From Beroe forskalii (Eukaryota > Ctenophora > Nuda > Beroida > Beroidae), in contig WFMF01000216.1 in assembly GCA_011033025.1 (NCBI GenBank), forward strand, positions 222,577-286,576: 64,000 nucleotides of DNA. The letters run 5' to 3'. The position numbers and the translations under genes were made by a program. Below, piece after piece: positions 39,800 to 51,000 of the stretch. The notes beneath the pieces are model-generated. The model was not told the origin of the DNA, ran no database searches, and was given only the letters and a program-made list of their open reading frames with translations. Within the stretch, counting starts at the first letter, position 1, and the number at the start of each line of letters is the position of its first letter.

Positions 39800-40780
39800 A
39801 ATTATTATTATTGTTATTATTATTTATTATCTGTACTAGATGACGCTGGATGAACTAGCCACATTGCCTTGCACATGCCTCAAGTGTAGGTATATAATAT
39901 ATATACATACATCCCTAATCATCGCAATCTCACGATTAAGACTTAATCCCGAGATCGTATACACACGAACATACATTACCATGATAGCACATCGTCATAC
40001 ATTACCATCTAGTTACTCACTCACTTCCAACACATACCCAATTATCTTACATTAGGGCTAGATACAATGCTTGCTTTCTCTATCTTTATTCTGTGTGTGA
40101 CTCGGTACATGACGTAATCCCGCCAGATATGTGAGACACGGTCACACAATAAATGTTTAGGTAACGTAACGCGCGAAACACTATGAATGAAGAAAAGCTT
40201 AAATTTTGCAGCCAGTAAACTTTCAAATGCGCGCCGCGCGCAGTTGCTGCTGCGATGGCGCGTCTGGACGCTGTTCACGAAACTCCCGTGTATAGGTACA
40301 ACTGTTGAAGCTCCCCGACGGTGAAGGCATATTTATTGCAATTTGAATCACCTAACCTATCAATAGATTATATTTCGAATAAATGAACGGTTTACTCTGC
40401 TGCTGTCCCCGTCTCCCCTCCCTCTCCTCCCCCCGGTTCTGTTATAAGAAATAGAAACTGTCTGTCAATGTTATATTAAAGCACTAATATTATAGCATTA
40501 TCAGTGAAATGTTAAAAACAACCCATCCTTCCTCACTCTCCGATTAACGGTCTGAGCATCAAAATTAGCGAACACAATTAGTAATTACTTCCATCACGAG
40601 GTGGCTAGAAAACATTTACATAGAGCACGATAATTTGTTACTCTGTTAAAAGATTACATTAATCTGAACTTCTGAACGAGCAAAAATGAAATTTTCAAAA
40701 GCCAAAAACGCGAACGGGCTTTAAATATTAATAACATTTAGTCTAAAGTGACAGTAAATTATTTAGGATTCCTCTGCTAC
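39800..40780. other. LINE-E 3' region and AT-rich sequence
   Basis: An ATT-rich tract follows the reverse transcriptase. From about 40190 to 40310 is a short GC-rich part (GCGCGCCGCGCGCAG). No gene is recognised. Confidence 0.4.
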
Positions 40781-40935
40781 CCGTGAGGGCTCCGGGCGGT
40801 GCGATTCCGTCAGTATCGCTCATGGTACCCCCGGTGCTCATAGAAGCTGCTAAGGCAAATGAGCTTCCTTTCAGCAGCCATTGTGCGATAGGGGCGGGAT
40901 GCCGCTACTTCCCGGGTGTCATCACGAGCTAGCGA
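40781..40935 (-). promoter_or_regulatory. CpG-rich segment with GC box, possible promoter or first exon
   Basis: GC-rich island in AT-rich surroundings. A GGGGCGGG box lies at about 40892. On the minus strand a well-placed ATG (ACAATGG) opens a short frame (MAAERKLICLSSFYEHRG), and a second frame starts MSTGGTMSDTDGIAPPGA. Either could be a first coding exon of an unknown gene, but no second exon was found. Kept as a weak call. Confidence 0.25.
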
Positions 40936-42160
40936 CGAACCCCAGTTTTACACAGTTTTATACCTACAAATTTAATCTCTTGAATTGAAAGCGAAGATGA
41001 AGTCGTCACTCGACACACATAGGTACTGAGTTAACATTGTCACCATGAAGAAAAATTCTCCCATACCGCGGTTCAAGGCCTGTAACATTTTAGGTTTCAA
41101 CTTAATTACATGATCAAGTATCAAATCATTATCAAGGAAAATAGCGAGAAAAGCGATACACCTATACTGAACTGATTTTAAACTACACTAACTATTGCTA
41201 AAAATACCAACTATTACTAGAAATACTAAGACAATTAACTATTTCTAAAAATGAATACTGTTAAAACTAAAACACATGCATTTAGAGGATAACTGTAATA
41301 TATAAAAATAAAATGCGTGTTTTTATACTTAGAATTTATGCGTATTTGAGTATTTGAATTAAAAATGCGTACGTTTGACTAAAACGCGTATGTTTTAAAC
41401 TTAATATTTTAATTCTATGACCATTTAAGGTTAAAAATCACGTATTTGAATTTATTTCATTTAAAATTATTTAAAAATTATTTTTTTTTAAAAATGCGTA
41501 CGTTTTGGACGACTTAAATGCGTGTTTAGAACTATAGCTGTATAACTATATCAACTATAGATGTATAACTATTGATCAAGAATTATCGTTAAATTATTCT
41601 ATATTTTATTATTTTAAATTTAAGATTTATATGATTTAGATATAAAAAACGCCCTGGAATGAAAATATAGGCGCATCTAAATACAAGACTGCGTTGGCAT
41701 TTTTAAGATTGAGTTTCAAATTTATTATTTAATGGTGTTATTTGCATTTTGCAAACATGTCACAAGTATACAGAGCGTATTAGTCACGTAAAGTGCGGAT
41801 CAGTCTCGGGATATACGTGGTGGCGGGGATCTGTTCTGCCAGGCCAGCGGGCCCGGGCCGTGCATGCGACCGTATATACAGCGAAACAGGTCGTTGCTGT
41901 GCACGGTGTCCATACAGCTGCCAGATCAACAAAATTAACATTGTGCATGCTCCAAGCGTGCGCGCTTGTCTATGCAAAAAAAAGGCGCACGCACGGAAAA
42001 ATTCTGATCGGCCTGATCCAGTCCTTGCTTCTTTTAGTTTGATAACTATTCAATTTAATGATTTTTAAAAATACAAGTTCGATGTTTTGGCTATTTTGAT
42101 TTAATCTTATTTTGAACTTAAATCTAAGCTCAAAACGTGAATTTATAAAATTTTTGAGTA
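40936..42160. other. AT-rich, no gene seen
   Basis: Long AT-rich stretch with scattered TGCGTACG and ATGCGTGTTT words (41340-41530). A GC-richer part at 41810-42010 carries ATATACGTGG and GGGCCCGGGCC but no recognised gene. Confidence 0.4.
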
Positions 42161-42169
42161 GTGTTACCC

Positions 42170-42360
42170 TGTTGCATCGGCCTCTCGAGGTGCGCGGCGT
42201 CTTCTGCTGCGCGCCGCCTGGAGTTGGTGCTCTTTTCGGGGTGCGCTGCATTGCTGCGTCAAAAGTGCCTGCAGGATGCCGCGCACCGCGGAGAGAGCAT
42301 CATCATCAGGCGCGCTGGCGCCTGGGAATCGGCGCACCTGGGCTATGTTTAAAAATTGGG
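42170..42360. other. GC-rich segment of unknown nature
   Basis: A block rich in GCGCCGCC and GCGCGC words, ending near the truncated LINE ORF1. It could be a LINE 5' UTR or other insertion; frames through it show no domain. Confidence 0.3.
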
Positions 42361-42465
42361 TGATTTATTGGGATAAGGAAAGGAATTGATTTGATTTGAT
42401 TTTTATTATGTATTGAAAATGTTGATAAAAAATAAATTTTGTTTCTCTAAAATTTTGTTTCTCTG

Positions 42466-43185
42466 CTATCTCTCCAAGAACGAAAGCTTCCTCGACTTTG
42501 CCAGGATCTGTTCCACAACTGTTGAGGATGATGTAGAGACCTTTATAGGTCTTGCAGCTCCACCGCTCGGCTTCTTGTGTCCAACACAACAAGCTTCAAC
42601 TCGAGGCTTCTCTCCCAGTGACTTCAGTATCTCGTTGACTTTGGACCCAACATCCTCTTCGCTTTCTTCCTCGAGGCCAAAGATCATGACGTTCTTGGCG
42701 CGATCCTCTCCTTGAACGACGTCCTGAACCACTTTCTTCAACACGGTCTGGCTGACAGGATTCTCCTTCACACTGTCTTGAACTGCTGCGCTCTATGACT
42801 TGATCTCCTCCTTCACTGTGCTCGACACTGACGTCTCAACAGCAGTCCTGATATTGTCCATCTTCTCGTCTTTCAGTGATATTAGCTCTGACTGAAGCTT
42901 GATGATAGTCTTCTGAGCCTCCATCAACTCCGCTGCAACATTGTGAGATGTGGTCTTGTAATCTGTCATGTGCAGCACAAGACTATTGATAAGGGTCACT
43001 GACTCAAGCAAATATAGTGAAAGGTCCTCCTTCCTCGCTTTCATCAAAACAGCCGTGCTCAGTTGTGCTGTGCTGGTTATTCCAAGTCCGTTAAACGCTT
43101 TATCGAGAAATGAAACACAGTTTTGCGTTACCAGTTTCTGCATTCCTTGGTTTTCAGCATCCAATGTACTTGTACACATAAACAC
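42466..43185 (-). pseudogene. LINE ORF1, frameshifted and 3'-truncated
   Basis: Two frames, 43185-42793 and 42771-42466, give an N-terminal coiled coil and then the RRM-like core (RAKNVMIFGLEEESEEDVGS, PIKVSTSSSTVVEQILAKS). It is the same family as the ORF1 at 21.1 kb. A stop between them at about 42793 and loss of the C-terminal domain make it a pseudogene. Confidence 0.7.
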
Positions 43186-43289
43186 ACAGTAACGGTGTAG
43201 ATCTTGCTGCTATATCAAACGTGCTGATAAGCGTACTGATAACAGAGCATTAAATAGCAACGAATGTAAAAGTGATATACTATCTCAAG

Positions 43290-43956
43290 ATAGTAGTTGT
43301 CTCAGGGCATGTCCCTCCAGTTGTCAGGAACACCATTGGGGAGAATGAACCCTTCTCTGACTCAATCACTCTCTCCTCATACATGTCTCTTTTCTCCTTC
43401 TCATCCCTTGCATATAACTGTTTCAAGGTCAAGGTAACATTTGAAGCAGCATGAGGGTGTGTTACCCTTATATCAAAGTATGAGCGTTCAAATGTTGACT
43501 TAATCCCACAGGCAGAGATATCTAGTCTTGCCCCTTCCTCAGTGGTTGTTTTTTACTGAATTCATTTGGGTTCATCACAGGCAGAAAAGGTTGTTCAATC
43601 TTCACATCAACACAAACATCCTTCATCATGTTGCCAATGCAGTCACGTACATTGTTGTGCCTCATGTTTACATATCCACCTTTCTTGCATGAAAGACAGT
43701 GAACAATGTCGTTTTTGCTGCCACAACCACAAAACTTTGGGATACCATGTATGATCCATTTGTACCTCAAGCAGAGTGCATCCCTGAATTCTTGTTTGTT
43801 TAGTGTGTACCCCAGGTATTTGATGGGAAGTGAGGTCAACCACGCTGAGGCACCCTTTTCTTTCTCTGCTGTAATGGACCTATATGTCAATGGAGGGACT
43901 TGATGGGAGGCCCTGATAACAGATTTTAAAGCTGGCTGGGTGCCTGCCCTCAGCAC
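43290..43956 (-). pseudogene. LINE ORF2 C-terminal nuclease-like domain, frameshifted
   Basis: The first frame (43956-43522) reads GASAWLTSLPIKYLGYTLNK, a CGCGS...CLSCKKGGYVNMRHN metal-binding-like stretch and VKIEQPFLPV. After a slip in an A-run the second frame continues ARLDISACGIKSTFERSYFD, then EKRDMYEERV and FSPMVFLTTGG. This order is a known uncharacterised C-terminal module of invertebrate LINE ORF2 proteins, related to the fragment at 19.4 kb. The first 25 codons come from the AATTG-tailed element in antisense. Confidence 0.7.
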
Positions 43957-44046
43957 ATCCCAGATGCTTCATTATATATCTCAGAGAAAAATATATGCCA
44001 AGTATTGTGCTGTAAAAATTTATAATCGAATTGAATTGAATTGAAC
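43892..44046 (+). mobile_element. Short (AATTG)n-tailed retroelement, copy 3
   Basis: Words GCCCTCAGCACATCCC, GATGCTTCATTATAT and ATTGTGCTGTAAAAATTTAT, then GAATTGAATTGAATTGAAC. Same family as 17730 and 20690. Confidence 0.65.
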
Positions 44047-44049
44047 ATA

Positions 44050-44941
44050 AGACTGACTTGATCACTTACCCACACCTGTGCATAGCATGAGTGAGCCAAA
44101 GGTTATAGACTAGCACTCAAGGGCTAGCATGGGCAAACATGCTGAGCCAGGATGGCATCCTGGCTTGCTGAGTGTGCTGCATTTGCTTAATCACTCACTT
44201 TGTCAGTGTTAAAGTTACAGTTAGGGTTATGTTTAGTAATTTACTTAAAAAGGGTTATGGTTAGGGCAATGTTTAAAATTAGTTTAAGTTCTTGTTTAGG
44301 AGGTCATGTTTTGTTCAGGGTATGTTTTATCAAGGAGGTGTTTCACCTGGTAGTTTTTTGTCTGGAAGGAGTTTGTCAGGGAAATCAAAATTATATCTAA
44401 CTTTGGTCCAGACATTTGCACATTTGATTTTATTTTGATGACTCATTGGTGATATAATTTGCACCACTGTGTTAGGATTCAAATTAATATTCACAATACT
44501 TGTTACTTTAGCTGGATATGATGAATTCATATGCTAACATGGTGTTAAACTCAGAATAAAACTAACATTTTCAAAATGTTGCAATTTTTAATTGATTTTG
44601 TATTTATTTACTAAAAGACAGTTGGTAGCTTTTCTTCATCCATAGAAAATCCTTAAATTTCATACAAATCTGAAAATTGTAATCAGGATTTACAATTTCT
44701 ACTTCTGTTTAATCATTTTCCATGATTTTATACCCCCAGGTAGCATGACCTCATAGTCGCCACCATTCACGTGACATCATCAGGATCTAGCAAATCAACT
44801 GCCAGCTCAGGTGATTATCCTAACATAATTCAATTTACTCTTGGGCTGTGGTTTTAGAAATGGAGATGTTTGCATTTTGCCAAACATCTCTTTGAAATGA
44901 AAGATTGGCTAAAACCTGGCTGGCTTGTGTAAATGTGACAG
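44050..44941. other. Upstream of first visible CSNK2B exon, no gene seen
   Basis: AT-rich. The exons coding the N-terminal half of CK2 beta (with the WISWFC start and acidic loop) were searched for and not seen from 40 to 44.9 kb. They lie further upstream or have diverged. Confidence 0.5.
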
Positions 44942-45050
44942 ACCAACCATGGACCCAAGACAGAATGATCTAGTTGAACAGGCTGCTGAAATGTTGTATG
45001 GACTCATTCATGCCCGCTATATTCTCACTAACAGAGGAATTGCAATGATG
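44942..45050 (+). CDS. CSNK2B: CSNK2B exon with [15 protein letters not shown]
   Basis: Acceptor GTGACAG at 44941, donor ATG|GTATGG at 45051. It codes the strongly conserved helix after the acidic loop. The acceptor is less sure than the others; ACAG at 44960-44963 is an alternative that would shorten the exon by 22 bp. Confidence 0.88.
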
Positions 45051-48000
45051 GTATGGTTATTTTCATTACTTATGGAAACATTGGTTCTTCATGAAATTTC
45101 ATTGATTATTAATGTAATATTTTGTATTTAATTGTTAAATTCATTTCAAAAATTTTTGATTAAATCATGTATACCTAAATGATCTGAGATATCTTGGATT
45201 TTATAATAAGAAGGAAATGCCACATGTGCATGGTACAGCGAAGTTTAATAATAATAAATCAAGAATTAGTTGTATTGAACATATCCTTAGAATTTTATAA
45301 AAATATGCCCTTTCCTGACTCCCTCCCTTTTAGGTCAATGACCTCTCGTCCAAACTCCCATCCAACCCAAATAAGTAAATAGATGCAACCTAAATAGAGT
45401 AATAGCCTTAAATTATCCTAAACACAAATCAGTTTAAACTGTAGATCTGCGTGGTAAATATGCACCCTTAACACACCTCATTATCACATCTTATTTACAC
45501 CGCTGCACTATCACTTAAAAACTCTGATACTCTTGAATGTATCCTAGCGTTATATAATATGTCCCCAATTTAGCTTCTCAGACACTTATCATTTCAATGC
45601 AAGTGAGAGGAATTGCTCGTTATGGTCGCTAATATATATAAAAATATATAATACATAAACCCCACTCTTGTCAAAGATGGCACTGAAATGCTGCAACGTA
45701 GTGTTAGACTCCAGGCAAGCGATCTCGCTTCCAGGAGTTATTATGCTATAGAAGGTGTGACATCTCTGAAGTTACCTCTGTGTGAGAGAGTGGTGTATAT
45801 AATATGTATATATTTATATAATATGGTTTAAATTTCATCAGTACTCAAATGAAACAACATTTAGGATGTCTGTAACTTCGAATTGTGCAATCTTCTGTGG
45901 ATCATTATAGCTAAAAGTCAATGTATATAATATGTATATAATTATATAAGTGTCAGATGAGAGCAAGTATTGCAGTGTATCGAATAATTTCAGGATATGA
46001 AATGGCAGAGTTGATTTATCAACTGACGACTATTATGTATGTTTAATATGTTATTGACATGTATTGAAATGAGTTCGAATTCAGAAATTCGTGGCAATTG
46101 TGCAGGTTTAAAGCCAAACGAGCAAAATCTTAGTAGATAAATAGATAAAACGCTGCCTTGCAGTCAGTTTTAACTCTGGTGTGGTGCAGGACAGCGCGTA
46201 TTTTCTCCAGCTCTAATTTAATGCTGTTTTAACCAACACTTGAATCCTTGGTGCAAGTCCAACGTCTAAATTTAAGTAGTAATCGGTCCCTTCGAAGCGT
46301 TGATTGGGTTATAGTTCAAAAGCCCCGTTTGAATTGGAGGCCAGCCCAAAACCCATTTGCTGGAATATATAAACATGTCATTTTACAATCATTCTGTCCT
46401 TCTTTCAGTTGGAGAAATACCAGAATTCAGAATTTGGTACGTGTATTCGAGTGTTTTGTGAGAACCAGCTCATGATGCCCATCGGTCTGTCTGATCAACC
46501 AGGTAATATTCTATAAGGGATCTTTCACATAATATTACGTGTAACCATCTAGGGGAGGGGGTTCCGAATGATTACGCTACATGTTATTGTAACAAATATA
46601 ACTACTGTAAACTTGGTTACGAGGGGGAGGGGGGGTTAAAATCGGCCAAAATTGATTACATAATATTATGTGAACGATCTCTAAAGCTATAACTAATTCA
46701 AGGTTCAATATTTATGGGTTATATCGTGACAACAATAATGTGAAGCACTGCAGTGTTTATTTTCTAAATTTTCAAAGATTGAAACACGAGACAAGGAAGA
46801 CTCTAAACTGTAAATCGTCACCGGTTACCTTGCAGTTGTAAGACACTCCTTTGTCAAAACTGCGGTGCGGTTTTCTGCACATCAGCAGGTTGTCAAAAGA
46901 GAACGGAGAGGTTTTCGACCCACCGACTTATAAATAGTCCGACTTGAATAGACGATCTCAGCTGTTAAAGCACCCTGTGTGTCTGTAGCTGTGTATGTAT
47001 GTATGTATGTACAGTGTGTGTTGTCCGTTGTGTTACTTTACTTGAGTTGCACAAGGGGCCATCGCTATTGGTAGAATAGAATGACCCAATGAAGTCAAGA
47101 CGAGAATAATTTTGTGGGAAGGTTAAACGTCCAAACTCCAAGCGGATAATATGATAAAAATTCGGCAATAGGGGTTAAGTTTTTTGGTAGGTACCTACTG
47201 CTCTCCTTGTTTTCTGTAATTATATTAGACCAAAGCTCCTCACCAAAAACCGGCACATATTTCTCTTTATCTCTGACTACTGCACCTTAAATACCCTAAT
47301 AAAACACTTGTGTCCTGTTTAACCTGTACCTGTTAGCACTGTGATAACTACCTGCTAAATCCGGATTCCGGACATTTTAACCTTGGAATAATGGCAAATG
47401 ATTATCCTATCTTAGGATATATAATCGATAGTCAGAGTAGTGGGTGCACTCGCACGTAGTTCGCAATGTCATGGTATAAAGGATTCAAGTTAGCGTCACT
47501 TCGTGCCATCAGAGCATGATTTCAGAAGGGCGTCAAGTTATTTTCCAGATATTACCACGTATTCTACATGGATTGATTGAAATGCTCCCAAAACTGATAT
47601 TATAAAATTGTTTCATTGGTACTGTATTTGTTTCATTGCCAAGAAGTTACCACCTCGTGCTGTGATAATTATGACGTCATCGAAACTGCCTATTAACCAT
47701 GCGGACTGATGAACCGTACTTTGACCCTTTAAAAGTTTTAGATGTCTATTTATCACTGATTTATCACCAGCCTTCATTCCATGTGCCAGCGATTTTCTGA
47801 GCACCATGTACATTATGCAATGTATAGTGTATACACTATACAGGATCAGGCAAGGATCTATGTATTATAGACACGGATGAAAAATGGTTCTGTGTTTCTC
47901 TGTATACAATGCCTTCATTCCATGTGCCAGCGATTTCGAGCACCATAAAATGTATACATTATGCAATCAGCAATAAAAATGCGTCAGAGGAGCTGTACAC

Positions 48001-51000
48001 CATACATAACTCATAAAATATACATACATTGTGTATACATTGTACATTGCATAATGTATATTTTGTAGGTGTCAAAACTGCTGTATTCTTGTATTATACA
48101 TCTGTAATGTGCAAATGCTAACTCATGCTCTTTTTACCATTTCACACATCCACCCAGTCTACAACAACACACTCAACAGTACGTCAGTTCAAGGAAAGTT
48201 GACTGCCTGTAGATTAAACTCTGCACGATACAGTCAATTTTCCCAGAACTGACGTACTGTTGATTGCAGAGCTGCTTAGGAACCCACACAAGGCCCAACA
48301 CCACTTTCTTCAGTTTTCCCTGGTCTCTCTTTCCTCCTCTACTCTTCTTCAAGTGTCTCCTTGTCTCCCCTCATCTCTCATCTCTTTCTTTCTAACAATA
48401 TATATATATTACAGTACTAATGACGAACATATATATACAGCTCCTTCAATTATCGCTACTTGAATTAACTCCCTCACTCTCACATACGAGACTATATATA
48501 TATATATATATATATTTTAAAACACAGCAGCAGCAGCAGTAGCAATAGTCATGTTGTGTGACGTCACGATCATACTTCACAATGGTGTGTTAATGATGAT
48601 ATATTTTCACCCACAATATATTATATATAATGCTCAATCTCTAACACATCGTTGTGTTCCATTATATAGCATTGCACAACACACACGGAGTTGCAATTTG
48701 CAAATGCTGGCAACACCGGGGTTCTAGATTTAAAATTAAATATAAAAGTTGGGGATATTTTTCTGGAAATTTCGAACGACACCGGGGTTCTACTAGATTT
48801 AAAATTAAATAGAAAGATGGGGATATTTTCTTGAAATTTCGAACAAAGCAAAGGATCGACCGGGATCAGATTCTCAGCCGAGATTCCGGCAGCACAAATG
48901 GTTTGCCGGAATATGCCGGAATTAATACACTGAAATTTCCAAGTTCCACAGGCACGAATAACCACAACGAGCTGACTTTTTAATGCAAAGTACTTTCAAA
49001 TTTGTGCTGTGCTACTCAGGTCGAGTCTGCGTCATATAATGACCTCATTAATATAGAGTTACTTTTGACGTCCAGGTTATCATCGTGTTAATTCGAGTAT
49101 TTAATCTGTAAAAATGGCAGTAAAGAAAATACAGTCGAGAGTTGAGGTAGTTCATGACGCGTTGGTATATGACCTATACTATATGTCATCATATGTTATC
49201 ATACTATATATGTCATCGTTATACCATGTGCTGTTATATGTATGTCAGTATGTGTGACGTTTGTCTTGTGACATAATATGTATGTATGTATGTGCTATGT
49301 ATTGACGATGAACAAACTGTTGAATTTCAGAAGGTATCTAATGTAAAACCCAACACTGAAGGTACTGTATCTACTTCCTGTCAGCTGTAACCCGTTGGAT
49401 CGTCATGAAATTGACCAATCAGTGCGAGCAGTGAGAGTCAACTCGCACGTGCTGATTCGTCAATATTAAATGGCCCAGTGGGTAAGCTAATTCACAGTCG
49501 ATAGTACCATTAGACGTGGCGTTACTTTTGCTGCATATATATCAGAGGGTAATGCCTAATGGGTGGGTACCCATAACTCACAAGTTACCAAGTTACCCAT
49601 TACTTACCAGTTACCAAGTTACTCACCCATTGCTTACCCATTACTTACCCATAACTTACCAGTTACCAAGTTACTTACCCATTACTTACCCTTTACTTAC
49701 CCATTACTTACCTATTACTTACCCATTACTTACCCTTTACTAACCCTTTACTTACCCTTTACTTACCCAGTTTTCCCACTACTTAAGTTTTCTTCTACCC
49801 ATTTACCCTTTTTACCCATTACTCACCCTTTTCACCCTTTCTTTTTTATCCCCCATTACTTATACAACTTACCAGTTACCAAGTAAGTTCATACCCAGAA
49901 ATTACCCTTTACTTACCCTTTACTTACCCATTACTTACCGTACCCTTTACTTACGCATTACTTACCCATTACTTACCCATTACTTACCCATTACTTACCC
50001 ATTACTTACCCTTTACTTACCCTTTTCTTACCCATAACTTACCCGTTGATTTTATGATATCTCTGTTTTCAGGAGAAAGCATGGTGAAGTTGTACTGTCC
50101 GAAGTGTCAAGATGTCTACGTACCAAAGTCTTCCAGATACCATCATATTGGTGGGTTTTTTAAACTTTGTAGCTGCTCTGAGTTTTAGGCTTGGTATATT
50201 ACAAGTCCACACTAGTTATGTGTAACGAAATGCGGAATAAAATTTTAGTTTTCTTCTGAAATTCAAGTTTTCTTCCACTGGAGTGTTTGGACTTTTTGGT
50301 AGGACGCACTTTAGTAACCACACTTTTGCTGATGGTTCGTTTATGTTAGAGCATTTCCAGCCATGTCGTACGCGTAAAATATGACATAAGAAAATACCTG
50401 AAATTATTTGATAGTACTTCAGTTGTTACGTATTAGAATATCAAACTTAACCTCTATAAATATCAAATATAACTCAATATTTAAGTGTTTCTGTATTGTA
50501 ATGCTAGTTTGCCCCCGCACTTTCTATCTCAACCAATCAGCATACAGTATCCTACAAATCCTGTGTTCTGATTGGTGGAACCCCAGAGTGCTTTGGGTAC
50601 GATGTATCATTCTTTATTTCAGACGGCGCGTACTTTGGGACGAGCTTTCCTCACATGCTGTTCATGGTACATCCAGAGTACAGACCTAAGCCTTCAGCTA
50701 GTTCATTTGTTCCAAGGTATGTACAGACCTACGTCATCAGCTAGTTCATTTGTTCCAAGGTATGTACAGACCTAAGCCATCAGCTAGTTCATTTGTTCCA
50801 AGGTATGTACAGACCTAAGCCTTCAGCTAGTTCATTTGTTCCAAGGTATGTACAGACCTAAGCCTTCAGCTAGTTCATTTGTTCCAAGGTATGTACAGAC
50901 CTAAGCCTTCAGCTAGTTCATTTGTTCCAAGGTATGTACAGACCTAAGCCATCAGCTAGTTCATTTGTTCCAAGGTATGTACAGACCTAAGCCTTCAGCT

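Noticed and set aside
42112-42363. Overlapping GC-rich frames as a gene
   Set aside because: Several frames are open only because the block is GC-rich; no motif and no splice sites recognised.
48621-48965. A 114-codon minus-strand gene in a CSNK2B intron
   Set aside because: It spans a ~60-bp tandem duplication and shows no domain or splice context.
49566-50044. Interstitial telomere array (TTACCC-like words)
   Set aside because: The period is 11 bp (CCCATTACTTA), not the 6-bp TTAGGG telomere unit.
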